Shown piece after piece: positions 31,994 through 40,565 of a stretch of 47,532 nt of DNA. The notes beneath the pieces were generated by a model. That model saw nothing but the letters and a program-made list of their open reading frames with translations. It was not told the DNA's origin and made no database searches. The stretch comes from Pseudoflavonifractor sp. 60 (GTDB taxonomy: Bacteria > Bacillota > Clostridia > Oscillospirales > Oscillospiraceae). Numbering within the stretch: the first letter of the stretch is position 1; each line of letters opens with the position of its first letter. The stretch lies in assembly GCF_009911645.1 (NCBI RefSeq), contig NZ_QWKI01000044.1, forward strand, positions 1 through 47,532, read 5' to 3'. The position numbers and the translations under genes were made by a program.

Positions 31994-32914
31994 TTACTTC
32001 ATCATGGAGGCCACTTCATCGGCGAAGTTCTCTTCCTTCTTCTCGATGCCCTCGCCGGTGGCGAAGCGGGTAAAGGCCTTCACGGTGATGGTGCCGCCCA
32101 GCTCCTTGGCCACGGCAGCCACGTGCTTCTCCACAGAAATCTTGTTCTCCTTCACAAAGGCCTGCTGGAGCAGACAGTTCTCCTCATAGTACTTACCCAG
32201 CTTGCCCATAACAATGCCCTCCTTCACCTTGTCAGGCTTGGCAGCCATCTTGGGGTCGTTGGCCATAATGGCCAGCTGGATCTCCTTCTCCTTGTTCAGC
32301 ACCTCCTGGCTCACGTTGGACTTGTCCAGGTAGGTGGGGTTCATGGCACAGATCTGCATGGCCACGTCCCTGCCCAGTTCCACCACCTTGTCGGCATCAA
32401 TGCCCTCCACGGCCAGGTTGACCAGCACGCCCACCTTGCCGTTCATGTGGACATAGGGCACGCTGACGCCCTCGGCGTAGCGGACGAAGCGGCGAATCTG
32501 GATATTCTCGCCAATGGCAAGCACCTTGTCGGCGGTCACGTCGGCGATGGTGCGGTCGGTGCCGGGGTACTTGCAGTTCTTCAGGGCCTCCACATCGGCG
32601 GGGTCCTCGGCGGCCACCACGCTGGCCACGTCCTTGACAAAGCCCTGGAACACGTCGTTCTTGGCCACAAAGTCGGTCTGAGAGTTGACCTCGATCAGAA
32701 CGCCCACGCCGTTGTCGGTCGCCATAGCCAGGGACACGCCCTCAGCAGCCACCTTGCCGGCCTTCTTGGTCTGAGCGGCCAGACCCTTCTCCCGCAGCCA
32801 CTCGATGGCCTTGTCAAAGTCGCCGTCGGCCTCCACCAGGGCCTTCTTGCAGTCCATCATGCCAACGCCGGTCATCTCGCGCAGCTTCTGTACGTCCTTA
32901 GCGGAAATCGCCAT
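31994..32914 (-). CDS. tsf: Elongation factor Ts
   Basis: A 306-residue nucleotide exchange factor for EF-Tu. The N-terminal UBA-like domain (VQKLREMTGVGMMDCKKAL) is followed by the core with the EF-Tu-contacting SQTDFVAKN motif and two subdomains. TTGGAGG lies before the ATG. It is the second gene of rpsB-tsf. Confidence 0.97.
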   Translation of the reverse strand: MAISAKDVQKLREMTGVGMMDCKKALVEADGDFDKAIEWLREKGLAAQTKKAGKVAAEGVSLAMATDNGVGVLIEVNSQTDFVAKNDVFQGFVKDVASVVAAEDPADVEALKNCKYPGTDRTIADVTADKVLAIGENIQIRRFVRYAEGVSVPYVHMNGKVGVLVNLAVEGIDADKVVELGRDVAMQICAMNPTYLDKSNVSQEVLNKEKEIQLAIMANDPKMAAKPDKVKEGIVMGKLGKYYEENCLLQQAFVKENKISVEKHVAAVAKELGGTITVKAFTRFATGEGIEKKEENFADEVASMMK

Positions 32915-32944
32915 AATAAATTACCTCCAAATTATTGTGATACA

Positions 32945-33017
32945 GCAGGGCGCGACAACTGGCCGCGCGGCACGCCGCGTTTACCTGGGGCGGAATGCCG
33001 GGGTCGTCACGCCCTGC
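32945..33017 (-). promoter_or_regulatory. Long hairpin in the rpsB-tsf gap
   Basis: Arms GCAGGGCG-CGAC (32945-32956) and GTCG-tca-CGCCCTGC (33003-33017) pair with a 3-nt bulge. An inner GCGGC/GCCGC pair lies between them. No U-tract follows, so it is not a simple terminator. It may be a processing or regulatory element that adjusts the S2:EF-Ts ratio. Confidence 0.55.
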
Positions 33018-33028
33018 CAAAATATTTC

Positions 33029-33757
33029 TTACTCTCCGGCGGCGGGAGCGGCCTCCTCAGCGGGGGCGGCGTCCTGGCCCTGCTTGCCCTCCTGGATGGC
33101 GTTGGCCATAACGGAGGAGATGAGCTTGATGGCGCGGATGGCGTCGTCGTTGCCGGGGATCACGTAGTCAATCTCGTCGGGATCGCAGTTGGTGTCCACG
33201 ATGGCTACAATGGGGATGTGGAGCTTGCGGGCCTCGTTAATGGCGTTGCGCTCCTTGCGGGGGTCCACCACGAACAGGGCGCCGGGGAGCTTCTTCATCT
33301 CGGTGACGCCGCCCAGGTACTTCTCCAGCTTGGCGATCTCGCCCATGTGCTTAATGACTTCCTTCTTGGGCAGCATGTCGAAGGTGCCGTCCTCCTGCAT
33401 CTTCTTCAGCTGGGCCAGACGGTCCACGCGGCCCCGCATGGTCTTGAAGTTGGTGAGCATACCGCCCAGCCAGCGGGCGTTGACCCAGTACATGCCAACC
33501 CGGCCGGCCTCTTCCCGGATGGCCTCCTGGGCCTGCTTCTTGGTGCCCACGAAGAGCAGGGTCTCCCCCTTCTCGCCCAGGGAGCGGACAAAGTTATAGG
33601 CCTCCTCCAGCTTCTTCACCGTCTTCTGGAGATCGATGATATAGATGCCGTTGCGCTCGGTGTAAATGTAGGTGGCCATTTTGGGGTTCCACCGGCGGGT
33701 CTGGTGGCCGAAGTGGACGCCGGCCTCCAGCAGCTGCTTCATAGATACGACTGCCAT
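33029..33757 (-). CDS. rpsB: 30S ribosomal protein S2
   Basis: A 242-residue protein of normal length: [20 protein letters not shown] start, [14 protein letters not shown], and [20 protein letters not shown]. An acidic Ala/Glu tail ends it. AGGAGG precedes the ATG. Confidence 0.97.
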   Translation of the reverse strand: MAVVSMKQLLEAGVHFGHQTRRWNPKMATYIYTERNGIYIIDLQKTVKKLEEAYNFVRSLGEKGETLLFVGTKKQAQEAIREEAGRVGMYWVNARWLGGMLTNFKTMRGRVDRLAQLKKMQEDGTFDMLPKKEVIKHMGEIAKLEKYLGGVTEMKKLPGALFVVDPRKERNAINEARKLHIPIVAIVDTNCDPDEIDYVIPGNDDAIRAIKLISSVMANAIQEGKQGQDAAPAEEAAPAAGE

Positions 33758-33900
33758 AGTTGTTTCCTCCTGTTTTTTCAGTTATTCTTCTGGGGGCATC
33801 ATGTTCTCCGCCAACCCGGTTTTTCCAGGCACCGGGCGAAAAATCCGCACTCCCACGCATAATGCCTGGGTAGTATACCACAGTTTCTCCCAGGAATCAA
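33758..33900 (-). promoter_or_regulatory. rpsB promoter and leader
   Basis: On the minus strand: TTGATT (33895-33900), 17 bp, TATACT (33872-33877). The leader of about 108 nt holds a CCCGG...CCGGG hairpin, compatible with S2 autoregulation. That role is inferred from family practice; no consensus structure was matched. Confidence 0.6.
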
Positions 33901-33972
33901 TACTTTTTTTCTCTTTTGAGGCAATAATTTGCGGGAGCGGGAGAGACTGGGGCGGATTCCTGCGCTTTGGGA

Positions 33973-34001
33973 TTGTTTTTCTCTGAAACAGCGTGTATAA
34001 T
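33973..34001 (+). promoter_or_regulatory. Promoter of the Lrp-aminotransferase-ispE operon
   Basis: TTGTTT (33973-33978), 17 bp, TATAAT (33996-34001). Confidence 0.75.
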
Positions 34002-34060
34002 GGAGCTTGATACGGGCCGTCCGGCGGTCCGGACGCCAATTTCACAAGGAGGAACAGTTC

Positions 34061-34540
34061 ATGGAAAAGCTGCTGGAGCTGTTGGAACAGGACTGCACCA
34101 TGCCGCTGTCGGCGCTGGCCGCCGCAGCAGGAGTGAGCGAGGAGGAGGCCAAGGCCGCCATCAAGCAATACGAGGACGACCGGACCATTCTGGGCTACCA
34201 GGCCATTGTGGACTGGGACCGGGTCCATAAGGAGACGGTGACCGCCCTGATCGAGGTCAATGTGACCCCCCAGTCCAAGGACGGCTTCGACCGCATCGCC
34301 GAGCGCATCTATCAGTATGACGAGGTGGAGAGTATGTACCTGATGAGCGGCTCCTTTGACCTGACCGTCATCATCTCGGGCCGCACCCTGCGCCAGGTGG
34401 CCCAGTTCGTGGGAGAGCGGCTGGCCCCCATCCAGGGCGTCACCGGCACGGCAACCCACTTCATCCTGAAAAAATACAAGGAAAAACATCTGGTGTTCCG
34501 TCCCCAGGACCCGGAGGAAAGGGAGTACATCTTCGTATGA
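34061..34540 (+). CDS. Lrp/AsnC-family regulator
   Basis: A 159-residue protein with an N-terminal winged HTH (about 1-50) and a RAM amino-acid-binding domain (TALIEVNVTP, YLMSGSFDLTVIISG). AAGGAGG precedes the ATG. It overlaps the aminotransferase by ATGA, so the two are coupled. Such pairs usually mean the regulator senses an amino acid handled by the enzyme. It probably also controls its own operon. Confidence 0.9.
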   Translation: MEKLLELLEQDCTMPLSALAAAAGVSEEEAKAAIKQYEDDRTILGYQAIVDWDRVHKETVTALIEVNVTPQSKDGFDRIAERIYQYDEVESMYLMSGSFDLTVIISGRTLRQVAQFVGERLAPIQGVTGTATHFILKKYKEKHLVFRPQDPEEREYIFV

Positions 34541-35730
34541 ATTACGAGCATATCCTCAATGAGAGAATCCAAAACGTGAAGCCCTCCGGCATTCGGAAGT
34601 TCTTCGACATTCTGGAGGAGATGACCGACGCCATCTCTCTGGGCATCGGCGAGCCCGACTTCGTGACCCCCTGGCACATCCGGGACGCGGGCATCTACTC
34701 CCTGGAGCGGGGCCGCACCAAGTACACCTCCAACGCCGGAATGCTCCAGCTGCGCCGGGAAATCGCCTCCTACCTCAACCGCCGCTTTGATTTGCAGTAC
34801 GACTACGCCAGCCAGATTCTGGTCACCGTGGGGGGCAGCGAGGCCATCGACCTGGCCCTGCGGGTTCTGGTCAATCCGGGGGACGAGGTGATCGTACCGG
34901 TGCCCTCCTTCGTGTGCTACGGCCCCCTGGCCGAAATGGCCGGCGGCGTGCCCAGGTACCTGACCCTGAAGGCGGAGAACCAGTTCCGCCTCACCCCGGA
35001 GGAACTGGAGTCAGCCATTACCGACAAGACCAAGGTGCTGGTCCTCCCCTTCCCCTCCAATCCCACCGGCGGCACCATGGAGCGCAAGGACCTGGAGGCC
35101 ATTGCCCAGGTACTGCGGGGCACCGATATTATGGTCATCTCCGACGAGATTTACGCTGAACTGACCTACGGCCGCCGTCACGTCTCCCTGGCCAACCTGA
35201 CCGATATGTACGACCGGACCATCGTGGTCAACGGCTTCTCCAAGAGCCACGCTATGACCGGCTGGCGCATGGGCTATGTCTGCGCCCCCCAGCCCATTAT
35301 CGCCGCCATGACCAAGCTCCACCAGTTCGGCATCATGTCCGCCCCCACCACCAGCCAGTACGCCGCCGTGGAGGCCATGCGCAACGGCGACGGGGACATT
35401 GAGCATATGCGGGAGGAGTACGACCGCCGCCGCCGGTATCTGGTGGAAAACCTGAACCGCATCGGCCTGCCCTGCTTCGAGCCCAAGGGCGCCTTCTATG
35501 TCTTCCCGGATATCCGCTCCACCGGCCTGACCAGCGAGGAGTTCTGTGAACGGTTCCTGCTGGAGGAGAAGGTGGCCGTCATCCCCGGCTCCGCCTTCGG
35601 TCCCGGCGGCGAGGGCTTTGTGCGGGCCTGCTACGCCGCCTCTATGAAGGATATCGCCGAGGCCGTGGCCCGGATGGACAACTTCCTCACCAATTTGAGA
35701 AGGAAGCAGGGAAGAGAGGAGAATATTTGA
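34537..35730 (+). CDS. Class I/II pyridoxal-phosphate aminotransferase
   Basis: A 397-residue fold-type I aminotransferase of the AspC/MalY group. It has LGIGEPDFVTP, SNPTGGTM (PLP contact Asn), DEIYAEL and the Schiff-base Lys in NGFSKSHAMTGWRMG, with the carboxylate-binding Arg near GFVRACYAAS. The amino donor is unknown. The neighbours ThrH and DUF1015 suggest serine, threonine or homoserine metabolism. Confidence 0.92.
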   Translation: MNYEHILNERIQNVKPSGIRKFFDILEEMTDAISLGIGEPDFVTPWHIRDAGIYSLERGRTKYTSNAGMLQLRREIASYLNRRFDLQYDYASQILVTVGGSEAIDLALRVLVNPGDEVIVPVPSFVCYGPLAEMAGGVPRYLTLKAENQFRLTPEELESAITDKTKVLVLPFPSNPTGGTMERKDLEAIAQVLRGTDIMVISDEIYAELTYGRRHVSLANLTDMYDRTIVVNGFSKSHAMTGWRMGYVCAPQPIIAAMTKLHQFGIMSAPTTSQYAAVEAMRNGDGDIEHMREEYDRRRRYLVENLNRIGLPCFEPKGAFYVFPDIRSTGLTSEEFCERFLLEEKVAVIPGSAFGPGGEGFVRACYAASMKDIAEAVARMDNFLTNLRRKQGREENI

Positions 35731-36332
35731 TGAATATTGTATGTTTAGACATGGAGGGTGTCTTGGTCCCGGAAATTTGGATTGCCTTTTCTGAGGAGAG
35801 CGGCATCCCGGAGCTGCGCCGCACAACCCGAGACGAGCCCGACTACGACAAGCTGATGAAGTGGCGGCTGGGCATTTTGAAGGAGCACGGTCTGGGACTG
35901 AAGGAGATCCAGGCGGTCATCGCCAAAATCGACCCCCTGCCCGGGGCGAAAGAGTTCCTGGACCAGCTGCGCTCCCAGACCCAGGTGGTCATCCTCAGCG
36001 ACACCTTCGAGCAGTTCGCCAAGCCTCTGATGGAGAAGCTGGGCTGGCCCGCCATCTTCTGCAACACCCTGGAGGTTGCGGAGAACGGGGAGATCACTGG
36101 CTACAAAATGCGCTGTGAGCAGTCCAAGCTGACCACGGTGCGGGCCCTCCAGTCCATGGGCTTTGACACCATCGCCGCCGGGGACAGCTTCAACGACCTG
36201 GGGATGATTCAGGCCAGCAAGGCGGGCTTCCTGTTCAAGTCCACCGACGCCATCAAGGCTGCCCACCCCGAGCTGCCCGCTTTCGAGGAGTTCGGCGACC
36301 TGCTCCGCGCCATTGAGGGGGCGCTGGATTAA
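35730..36332 (+). CDS. thrH: ThrH-type phosphoserine phosphatase / homoserine phosphotransferase
   Basis: A 200-residue HAD hydrolase with ThrH length. Motif I is CLDMEGVLVPE (Asp nucleophile), motif II ILSDTFEQF, and motif IV GDSFNDLGMI. ThrH dephosphorylates phosphoserine and can transfer the phosphate to homoserine. The start overlaps the aminotransferase stop by one base, with AGGAG upstream. Confidence 0.9.
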   Translation: MNIVCLDMEGVLVPEIWIAFSEESGIPELRRTTRDEPDYDKLMKWRLGILKEHGLGLKEIQAVIAKIDPLPGAKEFLDQLRSQTQVVILSDTFEQFAKPLMEKLGWPAIFCNTLEVAENGEITGYKMRCEQSKLTTVRALQSMGFDTIAAGDSFNDLGMIQASKAGFLFKSTDAIKAAHPELPAFEEFGDLLRAIEGALD

Positions 36333-36333
36333 G

Positions 36334-36540
36334 GTGGCCGCCTTCCTGATTTATGCCCTTCTATCCGCCGCCGGTATGTTTTTCTCGACCCTGATGCTGG
36401 CGCCGCTGGGGGAGGACTGGCTGATATTCGGCCTGATCCTGGGCGGCGCGGTTCTGGGCTGCCTGCGTGTCCTGTGGGAGAAGCTGGACCGGATAGAACA
36501 GAAATTGGACGCGCTGGCGGAACGGCAAAAAGAAAATTAA
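36334..36540 (+). CDS. Small two-helix membrane protein
   Basis: About 68 residues from the GTG at 36334 (a TTG at 36313 within thrH is the alternative). Two hydrophobic helices (AAFLIYALLSAAGMFF, IFGLILGGAVLGCL) are followed by an amphipathic, coiled-coil-like tail (LWEKLDRIEQKLDALAERQ). The function is unknown. Confidence 0.68.
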   Translation: MAAFLIYALLSAAGMFFSTLMLAPLGEDWLIFGLILGGAVLGCLRVLWEKLDRIEQKLDALAERQKEN

Positions 36541-36555
36541 AATGAGTGATGATCT

Positions 36556-37827
36556 ATGACAAAACAATTTGAAGACCTCCCCTTCCAGCCCGCAAACATT
36601 CTCCTGCCCCGGGACTGCGACCTGAGTCTGTGGAGCGTGGTGGCCTGCGACCAGTACACCTCCCGGCCCGAGTACTGGCAGCGGGTTGAGGAGCGGGTGG
36701 GCCGGGCGCCCTCGGCTCTGCGGCTGATTCTGCCGGAGAGCTGTCTGGAGGGCCCCAGTGTGGAGACGGACATCATGGAGATCAACAACACCATGAGCCG
36801 CTACCTGCGGGAGGGCCGCTTTCAGGAGTACCCCGACGCCCTGATCTATGTGGAGCGCACCCTGGACAGCGGCAAGGTCCGCCGGGGGCTGATCGGCGCG
36901 GTAGATTTGGAGCAGTACGACTACGAGCCGGAGACTGCCTCCGCCGTCCGGGCCACCGAGGGCACCGTCCTGTCCCGTATCCCGCCCCGGGTGGCGGTGC
37001 GGAAGAACGCCCCCATTGAGCTGCCCCACGCCATGCTCCTGGTGGACGACCCCCATAGGACGATGATCGAGCCCCTCTCCGCCTGCACAGAGGAGATGGA
37101 ACTGCTCTACGATTTTGAGCTGATGGAGCGGGGCGGCCACATCAGGGGCTGGCTGCTGACTCCGGAGCTGAAAGTCCATGTCCTCCAGGCGCTGAAGACC
37201 TGGAGAGACCGGGTTGAGCAGGACCTGGACGGGCTGCTGTTCGCCGTGGGGGACGGCAACCACTCCCTGGCCGCCGCCAAGGCCTGCTACGAGCGGCGCA
37301 AGGGGCTCACCGACCCCGCCCAGTGGCCTGACCTGCCCTCCCGGTACGCCCTGTGCGAGTTGGTCAATCTCCACGACGACTCCCTGGAGTTCGAGCCCAT
37401 CCACCGGGTCGTCTTCGGGGTCCGGCCGGAGGAGCTGCTGGACGCCCTGATGCGCTTCTACCCCTCCGCCGTCCAGGGCCGGGTGGAGGGCCACTTGCTG
37501 CCCTTCGTCATCAACCGCTGGAGCCGGGGGGAGATCACCGTCTCCGACCCCGCCGCCCGGCTGCCTGTGGCCACCCTGCAAAACTTTTTGGACAGCTACC
37601 TTGCCGCCCACCCCAAGGTACGCACCGACTACATTCATGGGGCGGAAGAGGCCTGTGCCCTGGCGGAGGAGCGGGAGGATGCCGTGGCCTTCCTGCTGCC
37701 CTCCATGTCCAAGGGGGAGCTGTTCCCCACCATTATCCACGATGGAGTGCTGCCCCGGAAGACCTTCTCCATGGGGGAGGCCCATCACAAGCGATTCTAT
37801 CTGGAGGCCCGGAAGATACGAACATAA
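36556..37827 (+). CDS. DUF1015 protein, possible serine-metabolism enzyme
   Basis: A 423-residue protein with DUF1015 family features: the start region VVACDQYTSRPEYW, and a strongly conserved LLFAVGDGNHSLAAAK motif with GDGNHS. Family members often sit with serA/serC; a link to ParB/sulfiredoxin-fold serine kinases has been suggested, from memory. Here it lies in an operon with ThrH and an aminotransferase, which supports a phosphoserine/serine role. That is inference. Confidence 0.82.
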   Translation: MTKQFEDLPFQPANILLPRDCDLSLWSVVACDQYTSRPEYWQRVEERVGRAPSALRLILPESCLEGPSVETDIMEINNTMSRYLREGRFQEYPDALIYVERTLDSGKVRRGLIGAVDLEQYDYEPETASAVRATEGTVLSRIPPRVAVRKNAPIELPHAMLLVDDPHRTMIEPLSACTEEMELLYDFELMERGGHIRGWLLTPELKVHVLQALKTWRDRVEQDLDGLLFAVGDGNHSLAAAKACYERRKGLTDPAQWPDLPSRYALCELVNLHDDSLEFEPIHRVVFGVRPEELLDALMRFYPSAVQGRVEGHLLPFVINRWSRGEITVSDPAARLPVATLQNFLDSYLAAHPKVRTDYIHGAEEACALAEEREDAVAFLLPSMSKGELFPTIIHDGVLPRKTFSMGEAHHKRFYLEARKIRT

Positions 37828-37840
37828 GGAGGCGGCCGCC

Positions 37841-38737
37841 GTGCAGGTGGAAGCTCACGCAAAACTGAATCTGACTCTGGATGTGCTGGGCAGGCGTCCC
37901 GACGGCTACCACGACCTGCGGATGGTGATGCAGTCCATTGAGCTGGCCGACCTCCTGGATCTGAGTTACACAAATACAGGGGAGCTGCGGGTCAGCACCA
38001 ACCTCCACTTTCTGCCCAACAACGAGAAGAACCTGGCCGCCCAGGCCGCCCTGCGCTGGTATGAGAGCGCGGTCGTTCAGAATCCGGGCAAGTGGGATAC
38101 GGAGGACTTAAAGCGCAGTGTTAACTTCGATGGGCTGGATGTCACCATCGAGAAGCATATCCCTGTCTGCGCCGGCCTGGGGGGCGGGAGCAGCGACGCC
38201 GCCGCCGTCCTTCGGGCGCTGAACCTGATGGAGGACGCCTGCCTGTCCCCGGAGGCGGTCGCCAGTATCGGAGCATTGGTAGGCTCCGACGTGCCCTACT
38301 GCGTCATCGGGGGCACCGCCCTGGCGGAGGGACGGGGGGAAATCCTCACTCCCCTGCCCCCCCTGCCCCGGTGCTGGGCGGTGCTGTGCAAGCCGGAGTT
38401 CTCCATCTCAACCCCCGCCCTCTTTGCCAAAATCGACAGTGTGCGCCTGCGCTGCCGCCCCGACACTAAGGGGGTCATCGCCGCCCTGGAGGCGGGGGAC
38501 CTGGCCGGAGTTTCGCGGCGGATGTACAACGTCTTTGAGGACGCCCTCCCCGAGCGCCAGAGGACGCGGGTAAACGACATTAAAAACACCCTCATTCAGT
38601 GCGGGGCGCTGGGGGCCAGCATGAGCGGCACCGGCCCTACCGCCTTCGGGCTCTTCGACAGTGAGGACAAGGCACGGGAGGCCTGGGAGCGCCTTCGGGA
38701 GTTCGGCGGAGAGGTTTTCTTGGCTCAGACAGTCTGA
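37841..38737 (+). CDS. ispE: 4-diphosphocytidyl-2-C-methyl-D-erythritol kinase
   Basis: A 298-residue GHMP kinase of the MEP isoprenoid pathway. The N-terminal AHAKLNLTLDVLGRRPDGYH is the IspE signature. The ATP motif is PVCAGLGGGSSDAAA, and the C-terminal motif is GASMSGTGPTAFG. The GTG start has AAGGAGG 8 nt upstream. It is the last gene of the operon. Confidence 0.95.
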   Translation: MQVEAHAKLNLTLDVLGRRPDGYHDLRMVMQSIELADLLDLSYTNTGELRVSTNLHFLPNNEKNLAAQAALRWYESAVVQNPGKWDTEDLKRSVNFDGLDVTIEKHIPVCAGLGGGSSDAAAVLRALNLMEDACLSPEAVASIGALVGSDVPYCVIGGTALAEGRGEILTPLPPLPRCWAVLCKPEFSISTPALFAKIDSVRLRCRPDTKGVIAALEAGDLAGVSRRMYNVFEDALPERQRTRVNDIKNTLIQCGALGASMSGTGPTAFGLFDSEDKAREAWERLREFGGEVFLAQTV

Positions 38738-38746
38738 AAATATCCA

Positions 38747-38779
38747 GGGACAGCACGGCAGGTGCTGTCCCTTGTTTTT
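38747..38779 (+). terminator. Terminator of the ispE operon
   Basis: Perfect 10-bp stem GGGACAGCAC / GTGCTGTCCC (38747-38771) followed by TTGTTTTT. Confidence 0.88.
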
Positions 38780-38781
38780 GA

Positions 38782-39918
38782 TTATCGTTTTTTCAGCCTC
38801 TGCTTGAAGGCCTCCGAGATGATCTGTCTTCCCCGTTCGCCCTCCAGGTCCTGGGCGCTGATCTCCCCCAGGAACATTTTTTCCATCAGCAGGATATATG
38901 CCTCTCCCAGGGCGGTGGTGATGACCCCCGCCGTACTGCCCGAAATGACCGCGCCGGCCACCGTCCCCACGCCGGGGATCAATTTTAGAATATTGGAGAC
39001 GGCGGTCTTGCCCAGCACCGTCGCCCCGGCGCTGCCCAGGGTGGAGGAGACAAGGGCGGTCAAAATGCCCTTATTGATCTCGATCCCAAAAATCGCGGTG
39101 ATGGAGGCGATCATGGTAACTTGCGTTGGAATCAGCAGCGCGGCGTCGGAAAAAGGGATAGGGCTGGCCCCTGTGGCAACCGCTGCTGCTGCCGCTGTTG
39201 CAACGGCGGCATGGGCCCTGTTCTTTTTTTCGGATAAGCTGACCTTCTGGACATGCTGGAGGGTATCAAGGAGTTCCTCCGGTATGCACTGAGATGTTAC
39301 CTGCAATAAAATTTCCAGGTTACAGGCGCGCACTATATATGCTCCGCCGTTAAAACTCTTATCCTGGGCCACAACAGGGACAACTTTGGCGATGGGCAGA
39401 TTGTAGGCATTAATTTGATTTTTCATTACCTTGGCGTCGTCCATATCATAGGCCTTGGTCAGCACGACTATGACCGGAACTTTGGTTTTGGCAGTGGAGC
39501 TTGTCAAATCCTTGATCCACTCCAACTCTCCACCGTCAAAGGTGCGGTCTCCCGTCACACTGACACAGTACCAGATACAGTGGATCATCTGATTGACATC
39601 CCTTGACTCCACGCCGGTTTCAATCAATTTGAGGATATCCCGCTTTACGTTCTCCGTTTGGCCCTTTGTCAGTTCAAAGCCAGGTGTGTCATAGATTACC
39701 AGCGGGCAACCGGGTTTACTGTGCTTTTGGATCTCCTTTGTTACCGGTTCCCCAATTCCGGTATCTGCCATATTCCCGTGGAACATACTGTTAATCAGTG
39801 TGCTTTTCCCCACGCCGGTCTTTCCAGTTACCACAATGTTAAAGTTTCTCAGATTTCGGATTCTGTCCTGAATCGCTTTAAAGCACTGGTTCACAAGGTC
39901 ATTTAAGCTGATATCCAT
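38782..39918 (-). CDS. GTPase with C-terminal DUF697-like membrane domain
   Basis: A 378-residue protein. The G domain has Walker A GKTGVGKST (32-40), DTPG (77-80) and a TKAYD G4. The second half (about 235-345) is Ala/Gly-rich and hydrophobic, as in DUF697 membrane-associated GTPases. Such proteins are thought to respond to membrane stress. It lies 2 bp after a small membrane protein gene, whose end carries its ribosome site, so the two act together. Confidence 0.85.
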   Translation of the reverse strand: MDISLNDLVNQCFKAIQDRIRNLRNFNIVVTGKTGVGKSTLINSMFHGNMADTGIGEPVTKEIQKHSKPGCPLVIYDTPGFELTKGQTENVKRDILKLIETGVESRDVNQMIHCIWYCVSVTGDRTFDGGELEWIKDLTSSTAKTKVPVIVVLTKAYDMDDAKVMKNQINAYNLPIAKVVPVVAQDKSFNGGAYIVRACNLEILLQVTSQCIPEELLDTLQHVQKVSLSEKKNRAHAAVATAAAAAVATGASPIPFSDAALLIPTQVTMIASITAIFGIEINKGILTALVSSTLGSAGATVLGKTAVSNILKLIPGVGTVAGAVISGSTAGVITTALGEAYILLMEKMFLGEISAQDLEGERGRQIISEAFKQRLKKR

Positions 39919-39920
39919 CC

Positions 39921-40214
39921 TTACTCCTCCTCGTCTAAATCGTCCCCCGTGTTATCCTGAGCCTCCTCGTCCGCCTGGAGCACCTCCTTAGGGATTTTCG
40001 GCCCGGTATACCAGCTGTCCTCGTCCAGGACGGAATCCGGAGATTTGTACATCTGGTCATAAATAAAGGCTGTCACCTTTGGCATCAGCTTGGGGATCGC
40101 CACACAGGCCCCGGCGCAGAGAGCCAGACTGCCCACGATATAGCCAGCTTTGGATTTGCTGCGCCTCTTTTTGCTGGACTTCTCAAGTTCTGGGTTCAGA
40201 TTTGTTTCGCTCAT
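39921..40214 (-). CDS. Small membrane protein partner of the GTPase
   Basis: A 97-residue protein. It has a basic N-terminus (KSSKKRRSKSK), one or two hydrophobic segments (AGYIVGSLALCAGACVAI) and an acidic Asp/Glu tail. The family is not recognised. GAGG precedes the ATG. It is first in a two-gene operon with the DUF697 GTPase and could anchor or regulate it. Confidence 0.75.
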   Translation of the reverse strand: MSETNLNPELEKSSKKRRSKSKAGYIVGSLALCAGACVAIPKLMPKVTAFIYDQMYKSPDSVLDEDSWYTGPKIPKEVLQADEEAQDNTGDDLDEEE

Positions 40215-40276
40215 AGGATTACCTCCCTATCAATACTGCTGCATTACCAGGTGCGGCGCTTGCGGCCACAAGTGGC

Positions 40277-40428
40277 AAAAAGTACACTTTTTGACATTTG
40301 CCGGAAATCAGATAATTGGTAATTATTTGAAAATAATTTGATAAAAAATCACGAAAAAGCTCTTGCAAACGTTGTCGATTTATGGTATCCTAAACTACAG
40401 TCAACAACTATCAAAAAGTGTACCTTAT
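40277..40428. promoter_or_regulatory. Two palindromic operators in the spoIIR / GTPase divergent gap
   Basis: AAAAAGT-AC-ACTTTTT (40277-40292, perfect arms) and AAAAAGT-GT-ACCTTAT (40413-40428, 5 of 7 arm pairs). One lies upstream of the minus-strand GTPase operon, the other just downstream of the plus-strand promoter at 40363. They look like sites for one dimeric regulator. Confidence 0.5.
40363..40391 (+). promoter_or_regulatory. Sigma-A-like promoter upstream of spoIIR
   Basis: TTGCAA (40363-40368), 17 bp, TATCCT (40386-40391). The predicted transcript reads into the hairpin at 40498. Confidence 0.6.
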
Positions 40429-40497
40429 GATATTTTTCGGATTCCGGTCGAACTGCCGCTTCATTATTTTCTTGTCTGCATACCATTATAAAAACTG

Positions 40498-40548
40498 AAA
40501 AATCCGTCCATACTGTAAGAAACTTAACAGTGTGGGCGGATTTTTATT
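40498..40548 (+). terminator. Attenuator-like hairpin directly before spoIIR
   Basis: 19-bp stem (40498-40516 / 40527-40545) with two wobble pairs, 10-nt loop, A5 on the left and T5 on the right. It is a bidirectional-terminator shape ending 21 bp before the spoIIR ATG. Confidence 0.7.
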
Positions 40549-40565
40549 TCAGGGAGGAAAATGGT

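Noticed and set aside
31970..33862. 630-codon plus-strand frame spanning tsf and rpsB
   Set aside because: It runs antisense through two universally conserved genes and has His/Leu/Gly-rich composition.
33782..34489. 235-codon minus-strand frame upstream of rpsB
   Set aside because: Most of it is antisense to the Lrp gene and it runs through the rpsB promoter; no ribosome site.
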